This document shows positions 7,198 to 15,384 of a DNA stretch of 64,000 bases, piece by piece (the first letter of the stretch is position 1; each line of letters opens with the position of its first letter). The DNA is taken from contig NZ_NTGE01000197.1 in the NCBI RefSeq assembly GCF_002291145.1, positions 186,001-250,000 on the forward strand, read 5' to 3'. Under the pieces are notes generated by a model. That model made no database searches, was not told where the DNA came from, and saw only the letters and a list, made by a program, of their open reading frames with translations. Made by a program: the position numbers and the translations under genes. Origin of the DNA: Streptomyces sp. SA15. GTDB taxonomy: Bacteria; Actinomycetota; Actinomycetes; Streptomycetales; Streptomycetaceae.

Positions 7198-8229
7198 TCA
7201 GGCCCCGCCGCGTTCCCCCGTCGCGGCGGGGCTTTCTCGTGCCTCGGCTGCGGGACGGTCGGTCACGTCGAGGAAGATCTGGTCCGCCTCGGCGATCGTC
7301 CCGGAGATGGACCGCTTGATGCGCACGGCGACCTCCTCGACCCGCTCGCTGTCCAGGCCGGGCACCAGGTCGATCCGGGCGGCCACCAGGACCGAGTCCA
7401 GGCCCATCTTCATCGTTAACAGCGCCTCCACGCTGTCGATCTCGGGCTGCGCCTGAAGCAGGGCGCGGATCCGGCGGCTGGACTCCGGGTCGGCGGCCTC
7501 GCCGATCAGCTGGTCGCGGGCCTCGCGTCCCAGCCGGTAGGCCACGTAGACGAGCAGCGCGCCGATCGCGAACGACGCGAACGCCTCCCACACGACCTGG
7601 CCGGTGGCCAGGTGCAGCGCCATACCGGTGATCGCGAGGGTGACGCCGAGCACCGCCGTGCCGTCCTCGGCGACGACCGTGCGCAGCGCCGGGTCGCGCA
7701 GGCCGTCCATGCCGCGGCCCTGCCGGTGCGCCTGGTAAAGGGCCCGGACCAGGGACACCCCCTCGGCGAGGAGGGCGACGCCCAGCACGATCAGGCCCGC
7801 CACGTATCCGCTGAGCTTCTCCTCGGAGCCGCGGCTGAGGGCCTCGAAACCCTGGAAGAAGGAGAAGCAGCCACCCATGACGAAGATCCCGACGGCGGCG
7901 AGCAGCGACCAGAAGAACCGCTCCTTGCCGTAGCCGAAGGGGTGGCGCCGGTCGGCGGGGCGGCGGCTGCGCCGCAGTGCGGCGAGCAGGAAGACCTCGT
8001 TCATGCTGTCGGCCACGGAGTGCGCGGCCTCCGACAGGAGCGCCGGTGATGCGGCGAGCAGGCCGCCGACCGTCTTGGCGACCGCGATCAGCAGATTCGC
8101 CGCGAGCGCGACGAGCACGGTGACGCGTGTTCTGTGGTCCGCCTTCCTGTCCGTGGCCGACGCCGTCGTGGCCGGCGCGGTCGTGGCGGGCTCGTTCCTG
8201 GATGTCCGGTTCGTGGATGTGCCACTCAC
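7198..8229 (-). CDS. cation diffusion facilitator (CDF) family metal transporter
   Basis: About 343 residues with roughly six membrane segments, starting with VTVLVALAANLLIAVAKTVGG. The metal site motif of TM2 is visible (LLSEAAHSVADSMNEVF, HxxxD), the TM5 pair lies around VVAEDGTAVLGV, and a cytoplasmic C-terminal domain follows (IRALLQAQPEIDSVEALLTM). HPFGYGKERFFWSLLAA is the usual loop after TM2. CDF proteins export Zn, Mn, Fe or Co in exchange for protons; metal choice cannot be read with confidence because TM5 has ED rather than HxxxD. Start taken at GTG 8229, where homology begins after a Thr/Ala-rich tail; the ribosome site is poor. Confidence 0.88.
   Translation of the reverse strand: MSGTSTNRTSRNEPATTAPATTASATDRKADHRTRVTVLVALAANLLIAVAKTVGGLLAASPALLSEAAHSVADSMNEVFLLAALRRSRRPADRRHPFGYGKERFFWSLLAAVGIFVMGGCFSFFQGFEALSRGSEEKLSGYVAGLIVLGVALLAEGVSLVRALYQAHRQGRGMDGLRDPALRTVVAEDGTAVLGVTLAITGMALHLATGQVVWEAFASFAIGALLVYVAYRLGREARDQLIGEAADPESSRRIRALLQAQPEIDSVEALLTMKMGLDSVLVAARIDLVPGLDSERVEEVAVRIKRSISGTIAEADQIFLDVTDRPAAEARESPAATGERGGA
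7202..7232 (+). terminator. GC-rich hairpin terminator
   Basis: GGCCCCGCCGCG and CGCGGCGGGGC pair around a short loop and are followed by CTTTCTC on the plus strand. It terminates the deazaflavin oxidoreductase transcript. It also lies inside the last codons of the convergent CDF transporter gene. Confidence 0.75.
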
Positions 8230-8326
8230 CTTCGCCGACTGCCCCGGTCGGTACGACTCACACCGTGCCGTCGTCCGAAAACGGGGAACGCGTTCACCAC
8301 AGAACAGGCGCGGAGAGGGAGGAAGC

Positions 8327-9364
8327 ATGGGCGTCGCGGACGGCGCGGACGGCGCGGACGGCGGTAACAGCGCGTACGGCAGGAGGGCGTTCAAGCGGTC
8401 CAAGAGCCATTTCACGGACCGGATCACGGCGGACGGCCGGGGTGGCTGGCCGGTGGTGCCCGGCCGCTACCGTCTGGTGGTCAGCCGTGCTTGTCCGTGG
8501 GCGAGCCGGTCGCTCGTCTCCCGGCGGCTTCTCGGTCTGGAGGACGCCCTGTCCCTCGCCGTCGCGGACCCGATCCAGGACGACCGCAGCTGGCGCTTCA
8601 CCCTGGACCCCGACGGCCGCGACCCGGTCCTCGGCATCCGCTATCTCAGCGAGGCGTACGACCGGCGGGAGACCGACTACCCGGGCGGGGTGAGTGTGCC
8701 CGCGATCGTGGACGTGCCCAGCGGGAAGCTGGTCACCAACGACTTCCAGCAGATCACCCTGGACTTCGCCACCGAGTGGACGGCCCTGCACCGGGAGGGC
8801 GCGCCCGACCTGTACCCGAGGGCGCTGCGCGACGAGATCGACGCGGTGATGACGGACGTCTACGAGGACGTCAACAACGGCGTGTACCGGACGGGCTTCG
8901 CCACGGACCAGGAGGAGTACGAGGCCGCGTGCGCGGGCGTGTTCCGGCGCCTGGACCTGCTCACGCCCCGGCTGGCCCGGCAGCGCTACCTGGTCGGCGA
9001 CACGATCACCGAGGCGGACATCCGACTGTTCACCACCCTGGTCCGCTTCGACGCCGTCTACCACGGCCACTTCAAGTGCAACCGCTGGAAGCTGGCGGAG
9101 AACGAGGTCCTGTGGGCGTACGTCCGCGACCTCTACCAGACGCCGGGCTTCGGCGACACCGTCGATTTCGACCACATCAAGCGGCATTACTACCAGGTGC
9201 ACACCGGCATCAATCCGACCGGCATCGTGCCCCTCGGGCCCGATCTGTCGGGGTGGCTGACGCCGCATCACCGGGAGGAGCTGGGCGGCCGCCCGTTCGG
9301 CGACGGGACACCACCCGGGCCGGTCCCCGCGGACGAGGAGGTTCCGGCGCGGGGGCGGCCCTGA
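8327..9364 (+). CDS. glutathione S-transferase family / glutathionyl-hydroquinone reductase-like protein
   Basis: 345 residues from ATG 8327, five bases after AGGGAGGA. The thioredoxin-fold N-terminal domain has the single active-site Cys in RACPWASRS (~residue 55), diagnostic of the ECM4/YqjG (Xi-class) family. Further conserved blocks are LGIRYLSEAY, VPAIVDVPSGKLVTNDFQQI and the alpha-helical domain RYLVGDTITEADIRLFTTLVRFDAVYHGHFKCN. Actinobacteria lack glutathione, so the thiol is presumably mycothiol. It would act on quinones or conjugates in the cytosol. It is divergent from the CDF gene and just upstream of DUF4235. Confidence 0.92.
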   Translation: MGVADGADGADGGNSAYGRRAFKRSKSHFTDRITADGRGGWPVVPGRYRLVVSRACPWASRSLVSRRLLGLEDALSLAVADPIQDDRSWRFTLDPDGRDPVLGIRYLSEAYDRRETDYPGGVSVPAIVDVPSGKLVTNDFQQITLDFATEWTALHREGAPDLYPRALRDEIDAVMTDVYEDVNNGVYRTGFATDQEEYEAACAGVFRRLDLLTPRLARQRYLVGDTITEADIRLFTTLVRFDAVYHGHFKCNRWKLAENEVLWAYVRDLYQTPGFGDTVDFDHIKRHYYQVHTGINPTGIVPLGPDLSGWLTPHHREELGGRPFGDGTPPGPVPADEEVPARGRP

Positions 9365-9382
9365 CCGACGAAGGAGACGTAC

Positions 9383-9685
9383 ATGGCCAAGAAGAAGAAG
9401 TTGAAGCTTCCCTTCGCCTACCAGCCCATCGGCTTCGTGCTGGGCTGGTCGAGCGGCTGGCTGGCGGGGCTCGCCTTCCGCAAGACATGGATGGCGATCC
9501 GGCACGAGGAGGACGCACCCGATGCGCTGGACCGGGACCGCGGCTGGGGAGAGATCCTGCTGGCCGCCGCGATCCAGGGCGCCATCTTCGCCGCGGTACG
9601 CAGCGCGGTGGACCGCACGGGCGCGAAGGCCATCGAACGCAGGACCGGTGTGTGGCCGACCGGTGAGAAGGGCGGCCGGGACTGA
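9383..9685 (+). CDS. DUF4235 domain-containing membrane protein
   Basis: 100 residues, start ATG 9383 preceded by AAGGAG. After a Lys-rich N-terminus (MAKKKKLKLPF) there is a hydrophobic segment (IGFVLGWSSGWLAGLAF) and a second one (WGEILLAAAIQGAIFAAVRSAVDRTGAKA). This two-helix pattern and the KTWMAIRHEEDAPDALDRDRGW middle match DUF4235, a small actinobacterial family of unknown function. It follows the glutathionyl-reductase-like gene by 18 bases and is probably cotranscribed with it. Confidence 0.9.
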   Translation: MAKKKKLKLPFAYQPIGFVLGWSSGWLAGLAFRKTWMAIRHEEDAPDALDRDRGWGEILLAAAIQGAIFAAVRSAVDRTGAKAIERRTGVWPTGEKGGRD

Positions 9686-9965
9686 CGGGAGCAGGGGCTT
9701 TGCGCGGGGGGGCCGACGGGGTGAGCCTGCCTCCGGCTCCGGCCCTGCTCGGGACCGGTGTGCCGGCCCGGGGCTCTGCGCGGGCACGGTCTGCCGGGGT
9801 CGGCCTGCGGGCCGGGGCCCCGCCCGGCCACGGCCGGCCGGAGTCAGCCTGCGAGCCCTGTGCGGGCCGGGCCTGTCGGGATCAGTCATCTGGCCTCGGC
9901 GCTGCGCGGCCGGGGTCTGCCGGGCCCCCGGCTCCGCCTGGAAACGGCGTGCGCGGCATCACCCA

Positions 9966-10209
9966 GCTCGACACGCCCTCCCCTGGTCCTCGACCCCAGC
10001 CGACTGCGGTGTGACGAACCCCAGGCCCCGCCCGGAACGGCGGTGCACGCCCCCGGCTCGACACGCCCTCCCCCGGTCCTCGACCCCAGCCGACTGCGGT
10101 GTGACGAACCCCAGGCCCCGCCCGGAACGGCGGTGCACGCCCCCCGGCTCGGCGAGGCTTGCCAGGCCTCGGCCCTCCCGGGCGCGGTGTGACGAGCCCA
10201 TGCCCCGCC
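9966..10209. repeat. tandem ~90-bp repeat, two near-identical copies plus a degenerate third
   Basis: Copy 1 (9966-10055) and copy 2 (10056-10146) differ by one substitution and one inserted C. A degraded copy (10147-10209) keeps the start GCTCG and the block GCGGTGTGACGA. The whole 534-bp gap 9686-10219 is extremely GC-rich; its left part (9686-9960) has looser repeats around GCGGGCCGGGGC and no credible gene. Open frames here are an effect of base composition. Confidence 0.85.
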
Positions 10210-10219
10210 CACTGCCCGC

Positions 10220-10612
10220 TCAGCCCTGCTTGGGCGCCGTCGAGGCGACCAGGCGCAAGGTGAACGAGTGGCCGGCCGGGTCGGCGTAGCCGCGCTCCTC
10301 GTACGGGCCGGTCGCGTCCTTGGTTTCCAGTGGGCGGCCGCCGAGGCCGACCACCTTGCGCTCCGCCTCGTCCAGGTCCTCGACCATGAAGTCCAGGTGG
10401 GCCTGGAGGGCGTTCTCGGGGCGCGGCCAGCTCGGCGGGGTCGCGTTCACGTCGCGGCGGAAGGCCAGCCGGATGCCGTCGGCGCCCCTGATCTCCACCC
10501 GGTTGGCGTTCTCCTCCGTCTGCTCGGCCTCCAGCAGCTCCTTGTAGAACTCCGCCAGCTTCTCGGGCTCGGCACAGTCGAGCACGACGACGCCCGCTTT
10601 CACCAAGGCCAT
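10220..10612 (-). CDS. VOC (glyoxalase/bleomycin-resistance) family protein
   Basis: 130 residues. Two beta-alpha-beta-beta-beta halves are evident: VKAGVVVLDCAEPEKLAEFYKELL at the start and ALQAHLDFMVEDLDEAERKVVGLGG in the middle, ending ERGYADPAGHSFTLRLV. HLDFMVEDL and DPAGHSF are typical of the glyoxalase_6-like subgroup; the metal-binding His/Glu set is incomplete, so enzymatic activity is uncertain. Start ATG 10612 follows GGAGG. It is monocistronic, next to the PPOX-family gene on the same strand with 78 bases between them. Confidence 0.9.
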   Translation of the reverse strand: MALVKAGVVVLDCAEPEKLAEFYKELLEAEQTEENANRVEIRGADGIRLAFRRDVNATPPSWPRPENALQAHLDFMVEDLDEAERKVVGLGGRPLETKDATGPYEERGYADPAGHSFTLRLVASTAPKQG

Positions 10613-10690
10613 GTCTCCTCCGAAAGGTCCGGGGCGCGGGGCGTCGTGCCCCGCCGCCCTCTTCCTTGCGGATATCCCGGCCCGGCCGAT

Positions 10691-11155
10691 TCAGTCGGCG
10701 ACCAGCCACTCCCCGTCGCGCATCAGCTCACGACCGTCCAGCTCGTTCGCCTCGCGCCAGGCCTGGATCCGCCGGGGCCGGACGCGGAAGTACAGGTAGG
10801 GCGTGGCGAGTCGGCGGGGATCGAACCCGGTCTTGGTGGCGAAGAGATCGGCCTCCTCCTCGGGCAGCTCGGCGGGGGTGATCGTGTCGGCGGTGCCCTC
10901 CACGAGGACGACGTCGCGGGTCGGCCCGATGCCGAGGCGTGCCTTGCCCGTCGTCTTCAGGTTGCGTCCCGTGGGGCTGGCTGCCGGGGTGGCCAGCAGC
11001 AGGGTCGAGCCGTCCCAGAGGAAGGAGAGCGGGACGAGGTACGGCCCCGAGCCGTCGCCGTCGGCCGTGGCGACCCAGGCGTCCTCGTCGTGCTCCAGTC
11101 GGTTCAGGGTGTCCTGCTTGCGCTGCTTGGCGGGGCGTGCGGGTTGCCGGGTCAT
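10691..11155 (-). CDS. pyridoxamine 5'-phosphate oxidase-like (split-barrel flavin/F420-binding) protein
   Basis: 154 residues from ATG 11155, ten bases after AGGAGG; a longer frame exists but lacks a ribosome site. The split-barrel pattern is EDAWVATADGDGSGPYLVPLSFLWDGSTLLLATP, then GRNLKTTGKARLGIGPTRDVVLVEGTA. This architecture binds FMN or F420. The C-terminal FRVRPRRIQAWREANEL resembles the subgroup annotated as F420-dependent or general stress PPOX proteins. Substrate unknown. It lies between the VOC and TetR genes, all on the minus strand, but gaps of 64-78 bases leave operon structure open. Confidence 0.88.
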   Translation of the reverse strand: MTRQPARPAKQRKQDTLNRLEHDEDAWVATADGDGSGPYLVPLSFLWDGSTLLLATPAASPTGRNLKTTGKARLGIGPTRDVVLVEGTADTITPAELPEEEADLFATKTGFDPRRLATPYLYFRVRPRRIQAWREANELDGRELMRDGEWLVAD

Positions 11156-11218
11156 CGTTGGGCAGCCTCCTGGCGGGTCGTAGGGCGGACGTTTCAGCAT
11201 GACAGTCCGGCTTCCTTC

Positions 11219-11926
11219 CTACCCCCGGATCTCCGCCAGTCGCGTCGCCGCCGCGCTCAGCAGAAGGTCCAGGGCCGCCGGATAGGAGCTGTGCCGCATG
11301 TCCGCGACGAGATGGCGGGCCGTCGCGGCGATGTGCGGGTGGGTGTCGGCGGGCAGCCGGGCGTACGTCGCCCGCCACACGGCCGCCTCCGTCTCCCGGG
11401 CGGACTTGGGCATGGCGGCGCTCGCCGAGTCGAGGGCGCCGAAGGCGAGCGCCTGGTCGACGAAGGCGTGGTAGATCCGCACCGCCTCGGCGTCGGGGAA
11501 GCCTGCGCGGCGCAGCACGCCGAGGATCGTCTCGACGGCCTGGATCTCGAACACCCGCCCGGTCACCCGGTAGGAGCTGAGCACGGCCGCCCGGGGATGC
11601 GCGAGCGCGCCGGCGTGCATGCGCAGGCCGAGATCCCGCAGGTCGGCGAGCCAGTCGCCGCTGGGACGCCAGGTGCGCAGCGTACGGCCGATCAGCTCGT
11701 CGGCGATGGCGAGCATCAGGTCGTCGGTGTGCCGGAAGTAGCGGTACAGGGAGCTGGGGTCGGCGCCGAGGGCGCGGCCGAGACGACGGACCGACAGGGC
11801 GTCGCCGCCGTGCTCCTCGATGAGCCTCAGGGCCGTCTCGACGATCAGTTCCTCGGACAGGACGACGCCCTGTTTGGTGGGCCGCCTGCGCTGTCTGGCA
11901 GCCGGCGGGACGACGCGCTCGGTCAT
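11219..11926 (-). CDS. TetR-family transcriptional regulator
   Basis: 235 residues. The DNA-binding domain covers residues ~25-70 (IVETALRLIEEHGGDALSVRRLGRALGADPSSLYRYFRHTDDLMLAI), with the canonical recognition helix ending SSLYRYF. The C-terminal ligand domain belongs to the TetR_C group with AHPRAAVLSSYRVTGRVFEIQAVETILGVLRRAGF. Start ATG 11926 lies five bases after GGAGG. It is divergent from the APC permease and amidohydrolase pair (gap 124 bases), which makes it their probable local repressor. Confidence 0.92.
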   Translation of the reverse strand: MTERVVPPAARQRRRPTKQGVVLSEELIVETALRLIEEHGGDALSVRRLGRALGADPSSLYRYFRHTDDLMLAIADELIGRTLRTWRPSGDWLADLRDLGLRMHAGALAHPRAAVLSSYRVTGRVFEIQAVETILGVLRRAGFPDAEAVRIYHAFVDQALAFGALDSASAAMPKSARETEAAVWRATYARLPADTHPHIAATARHLVADMRHSSYPAALDLLLSAAATRLAEIRG

Positions 11927-11961
11927 GGATGCCTCCGTGGGGCCGATGGGGCACCTTACGA

Positions 11962-11972
11962 CAACATCGTTG
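11962..11972. promoter_or_regulatory. candidate TetR operator (CAAC-N3-GTTG)
   Basis: CAACATCGTTG sits in the divergent gap between the TetR gene and the permease. It is followed by TTGACCTGTTGAG with a further GTTG half-site. Arms are only four bases, so this is a weak call based mainly on position. Confidence 0.25.
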
Positions 11973-12050
11973 ACCTGTTGAGCCCCCGGCGAGTTTCATG
12001 TGCGGTCACCGGGGCCGACCAGGCCCCCCGGTGCGAGCGGAGAGCTGGCC

Positions 12051-13553
12051 ATGTCCGACAAGCCCTACGGTGTCGACCCGCCCGCGCGGCCCGTGCTGCG
12101 CAAGTCCCTCGGCGTCGTCGACTCGGTCGCGATCGCCGCGTCCAGCACGGCCGCGACCACCAGCATCGGCATCGGCCTCGGCGTCACGGCCGCAGTGGTC
12201 GGGCTGCATCTGCCGGCGATCATGCTCCTGGCGTTCCTGCCGGTGCTGGGCATCGCCGGCGCCTACTCCCGGCTGAACCGCGTCGAGCCGAACGCGGGCA
12301 ACGGCTATGTGTGGGTGGGCCGTTCCCTCACGCCGTGGCTCGGCTTCATGGTCGGCTGGGTGACCATCGTCGCGACGGTGGCGTTCCTCGCGTACACCAC
12401 GGCGGTCACCGGCTCGGCGCTGATCCAGCTCGCCGGGGACGCCGGGCTGCACCGGGTCGGCGGGCTCGCGCTGGATCCGGGGTCGACGGCGCAGACGACA
12501 GCGGTCGGGATCGTGGTCCTGACCGCCGTCACGCTGACCGCCGTAACGGGCGTACGGACGGCGGCGCGGCTGCAGGCCGGGCTGCTGGTCTTCGAGTACG
12601 TCGTCCTGCTGGGCTTCTGCGGATACGGCATCGTCACCGGCCCGCATCCCTTCAGCCTGAGCTGGTTCGACCCGTTCGCGATTCCCTCGGCGTCGGCGCT
12701 CGCGCAGGGGATGCTGCTGTCGGTGTTCTGCTACTGGGGCTTCGAGGCCGCGTTCAGCGTGAACGAGGAGGTCCGCGACCCACGGGACGCCTCCCGGGCC
12801 GGGATCACCACGCTGGTCACGATGCTGGGGCTGTTCCTCCTCGGCTCGGTCGCCTTCCAACGGGTGCTGTCCGAGCCGGAGTTGGTGGGACACGGTGCCG
12901 AGGGGCTGGCGTTCTTCGGCGACCGGCTGGCGTCCCAGCCGCTGGCCGCGCTCCCCCTGGTGGCGCTGATGTTCTCGGCGGTCGCCTCACTACAGGCCGG
13001 GGTGATCCCGACGGCTCGGGCGATGTTCGCGATGAGCCGGGACCGTACGCTCGGGCCGGTGTGGTCCAGGGTCAGCCCCCGGTACGGGACTCCGGCGGCC
13101 GGCACGCTGCTGATCGGCGCGCTGGCGACGGCGGTCGCGGCGCTCGCGCTGGTCATTCCGCGACTCGCGGACATGATCATGGCGACGGTGAACGCGGTGG
13201 GCATCGTGGTCGCCCTGTCGTACGCGCTCACGGCTCTCGCGGCCGCCGTGCGCTTCCGCTCCCTGTTGCGCGAGGACTGGCGGCAGGGGGTACGGGCGGT
13301 GGTACTGCCCGCACTGAGCGCGGCCGTTCTGCTGAGTCTGGGCGGTTACCTCGGCTGGTCGTTCTACTCCTCCGCCGACCACTTCGAAGTCAGCGCGGAC
13401 AACGGGTGGTTCCTGCTCACCACTCCCCTGGTGATGATCGCGTCCGGCTTCGTGGCCGCCGCGTGGGCCAGGTGGGTGCGCAGATCGCCGTACTTCCGCA
13501 CCGGCGAGGGCACCGACGCCGACGCTCCGCAGCTGCTCGCCACGCCTCACTAG
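12051..13553 (+). CDS. APC-superfamily amino acid/amine permease
   Basis: 500 residues from ATG 12051 (GGAGAG nine bases upstream). About twelve membrane segments are visible, beginning SLGVVDSVAIAASSTAATTSIGIGLG. The first helix has the unwound substrate motif typical of APC carriers, and helix 6-8 regions include SVFCYWGFEAAFSVNEEVRDP, the conserved E-x-x-D loop. AMFAMSRDRTLGPVWSRVSPRYGTPAAG is the usual loop 8. It probably imports an amino acid, amine or derivative. It is followed after 19 bases by an amidohydrolase, suggesting uptake and hydrolysis of one compound under the divergent TetR. Confidence 0.9.
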   Translation: MSDKPYGVDPPARPVLRKSLGVVDSVAIAASSTAATTSIGIGLGVTAAVVGLHLPAIMLLAFLPVLGIAGAYSRLNRVEPNAGNGYVWVGRSLTPWLGFMVGWVTIVATVAFLAYTTAVTGSALIQLAGDAGLHRVGGLALDPGSTAQTTAVGIVVLTAVTLTAVTGVRTAARLQAGLLVFEYVVLLGFCGYGIVTGPHPFSLSWFDPFAIPSASALAQGMLLSVFCYWGFEAAFSVNEEVRDPRDASRAGITTLVTMLGLFLLGSVAFQRVLSEPELVGHGAEGLAFFGDRLASQPLAALPLVALMFSAVASLQAGVIPTARAMFAMSRDRTLGPVWSRVSPRYGTPAAGTLLIGALATAVAALALVIPRLADMIMATVNAVGIVVALSYALTALAAAVRFRSLLREDWRQGVRAVVLPALSAAVLLSLGGYLGWSFYSSADHFEVSADNGWFLLTTPLVMIASGFVAAAWARWVRRSPYFRTGEGTDADAPQLLATPH

Positions 13554-13572
13554 CCCTACCAGGAAACGGGAC

Positions 13573-15204
13573 ATGTACGCAGATCTGCTCTTCACCGGCG
13601 GCCCGGTCCTCACCCCCGAGGGCCGTACCGCGACCGCCGTCGCCGTCACCGGCGACCGCATCACCGCCGTAGGACGGGACGAGGTGCACGAGCTCGCCGG
13701 GCCTCGGACGGACGTGGTCGACCTCGGCGGGCGGCTGCTGCTGCCCGGCTTCCAGGACGCGCACGTCCATCCGGTGCCGGCGGGTCTGGAGCTCACCCAG
13801 TGCGACCTGACCGGGACCAGGACGGCGGCCGAGACCGTCGCCGCCGTGCGCGCGTATGCCGCCGCGCATCCCGAGCGGGAGTGGATCACCGGTGGCGGCT
13901 GGTCCATGGAGGCCTTCGAGGGCGGTACGCCGACGAAGGAGCTGCTGGACGCGGCCGTTCCCGACCGGCCGGTCTACCTGCCCAACCGCGACCACCACGG
14001 TGCCTGGGTCAACAGCCGCGCCCTCGCCCGCGCGGGCATCACACGGGACACGCCCGACCCGGCCGACGGGCGGATCGAGCGGGACGCCTCCGGTGAGCCG
14101 AGCGGGACGCTGCAAGAAGGTGCGATGCAGCTCGTCGGGCGGCTCACTCCCCCGGCCACGCCCGCCGACCGGCTGGCGGCCCTGCTGCACGCCCAGCGCC
14201 ATCTGCACGCACTCGGCATCACGGCCTGGCAGGACGCCCTGGTCGGGGAGTTCCTCGGCATGGACGACCCGTCCGAGGCATACCTCACGGCCGCCCGCGA
14301 CAGCTCGCTCACGGCGCGGGTGGTCGGCGCCCTGTGGTGGGACCGCGAGCGCGGCGCCGAGCAGATCTCCGAACTCGTCGAGCGCCGGGCAGCATTGAGC
14401 CACGGCCGGTTCCGCGCGGGCACCGTCAAGCTGATGCTGGACGGGGTCGCCGAGACCGGCACGGCCGCGCTGCTGGAGCCGTATCTGGACAAGTGCGGCT
14501 GCGCCACGACCAACCGGGGCACCAGCTTCATCGACGTGGATCAACTGCACAAGTACGTCACCGAGTTGGACGCGCTCGGTTTCCAGTGCCACTTCCACGC
14601 CCTGGGCGACCGGGCCGTACGCGACGCGCTGGACGCGATCGAGGCCGCGCGGGCCGCGAACGGGCCGAGCGACACCCGGCCGCATCTGGCGCACCTTCAG
14701 GTGGTGCACCCCGACGACGTTCCGCGCTTCGCGCGGCTCGGTGCCACCGCGAACATCCAGCCGCTGTGGGCCGCGCACGAACCGCAGATGGACGAGCTCA
14801 CGATCCCCTTCCTCGGGGCCCGACGGGCCGCGTGGCAGTATCCGTTCGGCGCGTTGCTGCGCTCCGGCGCCACCCTCGCGGCGGGCAGCGACTGGCCGGT
14901 CAGCAGCCCGGACCCGCTGCACGGGATCCATGTCGCGGTCCATCGGGTGGCGCCGGGCGGCGAGGCGCCGGTGTTCCTGCCCGCCGAACGCATCGGCCTC
15001 GCCGAGGCGTTGACCGCCTACACGGCGGGCTCGGCGTACGTGAACCACCTCGACGACACCGGTCAGGTGCGCGTGGGCGCCTTGGCCGATCTGGTGGTGC
15101 TGGACCGCGACCCGTTCGAGGGGCCGCCGGAGGCGATCGCGGAGGCACGGGTGGCGCTGACCTATGTGGGGGGCGAGGCAGTATACGCAGCTCAACTGGC
15201 ATGA
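13573..15204 (+). CDS. amidohydrolase (YtcJ/amidohydrolase-3 type)
   Basis: 543 residues. The metal-dependent TIM-barrel signature starts with LPGFQDAHVHP (HxH, ~residue 64). There is a catalytic or carboxylated-Lys-type segment GTVKLMLDGVAETGTAAL, followed by HFHALGDRAVRDALDAIE and LAHLQVVHPDDVPRFARLG. The late Asp is in LAAGSDWPVSSPDPL, and the final small beta domain is restored at GALADLVVLDRDPFE. YtcJ-like proteins hydrolyse N-acyl or formyl bonds on amines. Translation is probably coupled to the permease upstream (AGGAAACGGGAC before ATG 13573). Confidence 0.92.
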   Translation: MYADLLFTGGPVLTPEGRTATAVAVTGDRITAVGRDEVHELAGPRTDVVDLGGRLLLPGFQDAHVHPVPAGLELTQCDLTGTRTAAETVAAVRAYAAAHPEREWITGGGWSMEAFEGGTPTKELLDAAVPDRPVYLPNRDHHGAWVNSRALARAGITRDTPDPADGRIERDASGEPSGTLQEGAMQLVGRLTPPATPADRLAALLHAQRHLHALGITAWQDALVGEFLGMDDPSEAYLTAARDSSLTARVVGALWWDRERGAEQISELVERRAALSHGRFRAGTVKLMLDGVAETGTAALLEPYLDKCGCATTNRGTSFIDVDQLHKYVTELDALGFQCHFHALGDRAVRDALDAIEAARAANGPSDTRPHLAHLQVVHPDDVPRFARLGATANIQPLWAAHEPQMDELTIPFLGARRAAWQYPFGALLRSGATLAAGSDWPVSSPDPLHGIHVAVHRVAPGGEAPVFLPAERIGLAEALTAYTAGSAYVNHLDDTGQVRVGALADLVVLDRDPFEGPPEAIAEARVALTYVGGEAVYAAQLA

Positions 15205-15314
15205 GCAGTAACGGACATCACGGCCAGGTCACGGTATAGATCATTTACGCTCTGGGCAGTCTCGTACCGCTTCTCGGTTCAACTTTCGGCCAGAGAAGGC
15301 CAGTTCGAGTGCGC

Positions 15315-15335
15315 GGGCGGTCAACTCGACCGCCC
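15315..15335. other. hairpin GGGCGGTC-N5-GACCGCCC upstream of the terpene synthase
   Basis: A perfect 8-bp stem lies 50 bases before the terpene synthase start in the 180-bp gap after the amidohydrolase. It has no T-tract, so it may be a weak terminator for the amidohydrolase or part of the terpene synthase leader. Confidence 0.35.
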
Positions 15336-15384
15336 GATCGCAGGGGTGGGGGGACTCTGCGTTCCGTCTCCCGAAAGGAAACGC

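Noticed and set aside
9686..10219. Open frames across the tandem-repeat gap
   Set aside because: They follow the repeat and base composition, have no ribosome site and encode only Arg/Pro/Ala-rich text.
10268..13672. Long plus-strand frame of about 1130 codons across the VOC, PPOX, TetR and permease genes
   Set aside because: Compositional shadow opposite or out of frame with real genes; no domain is recognisable.
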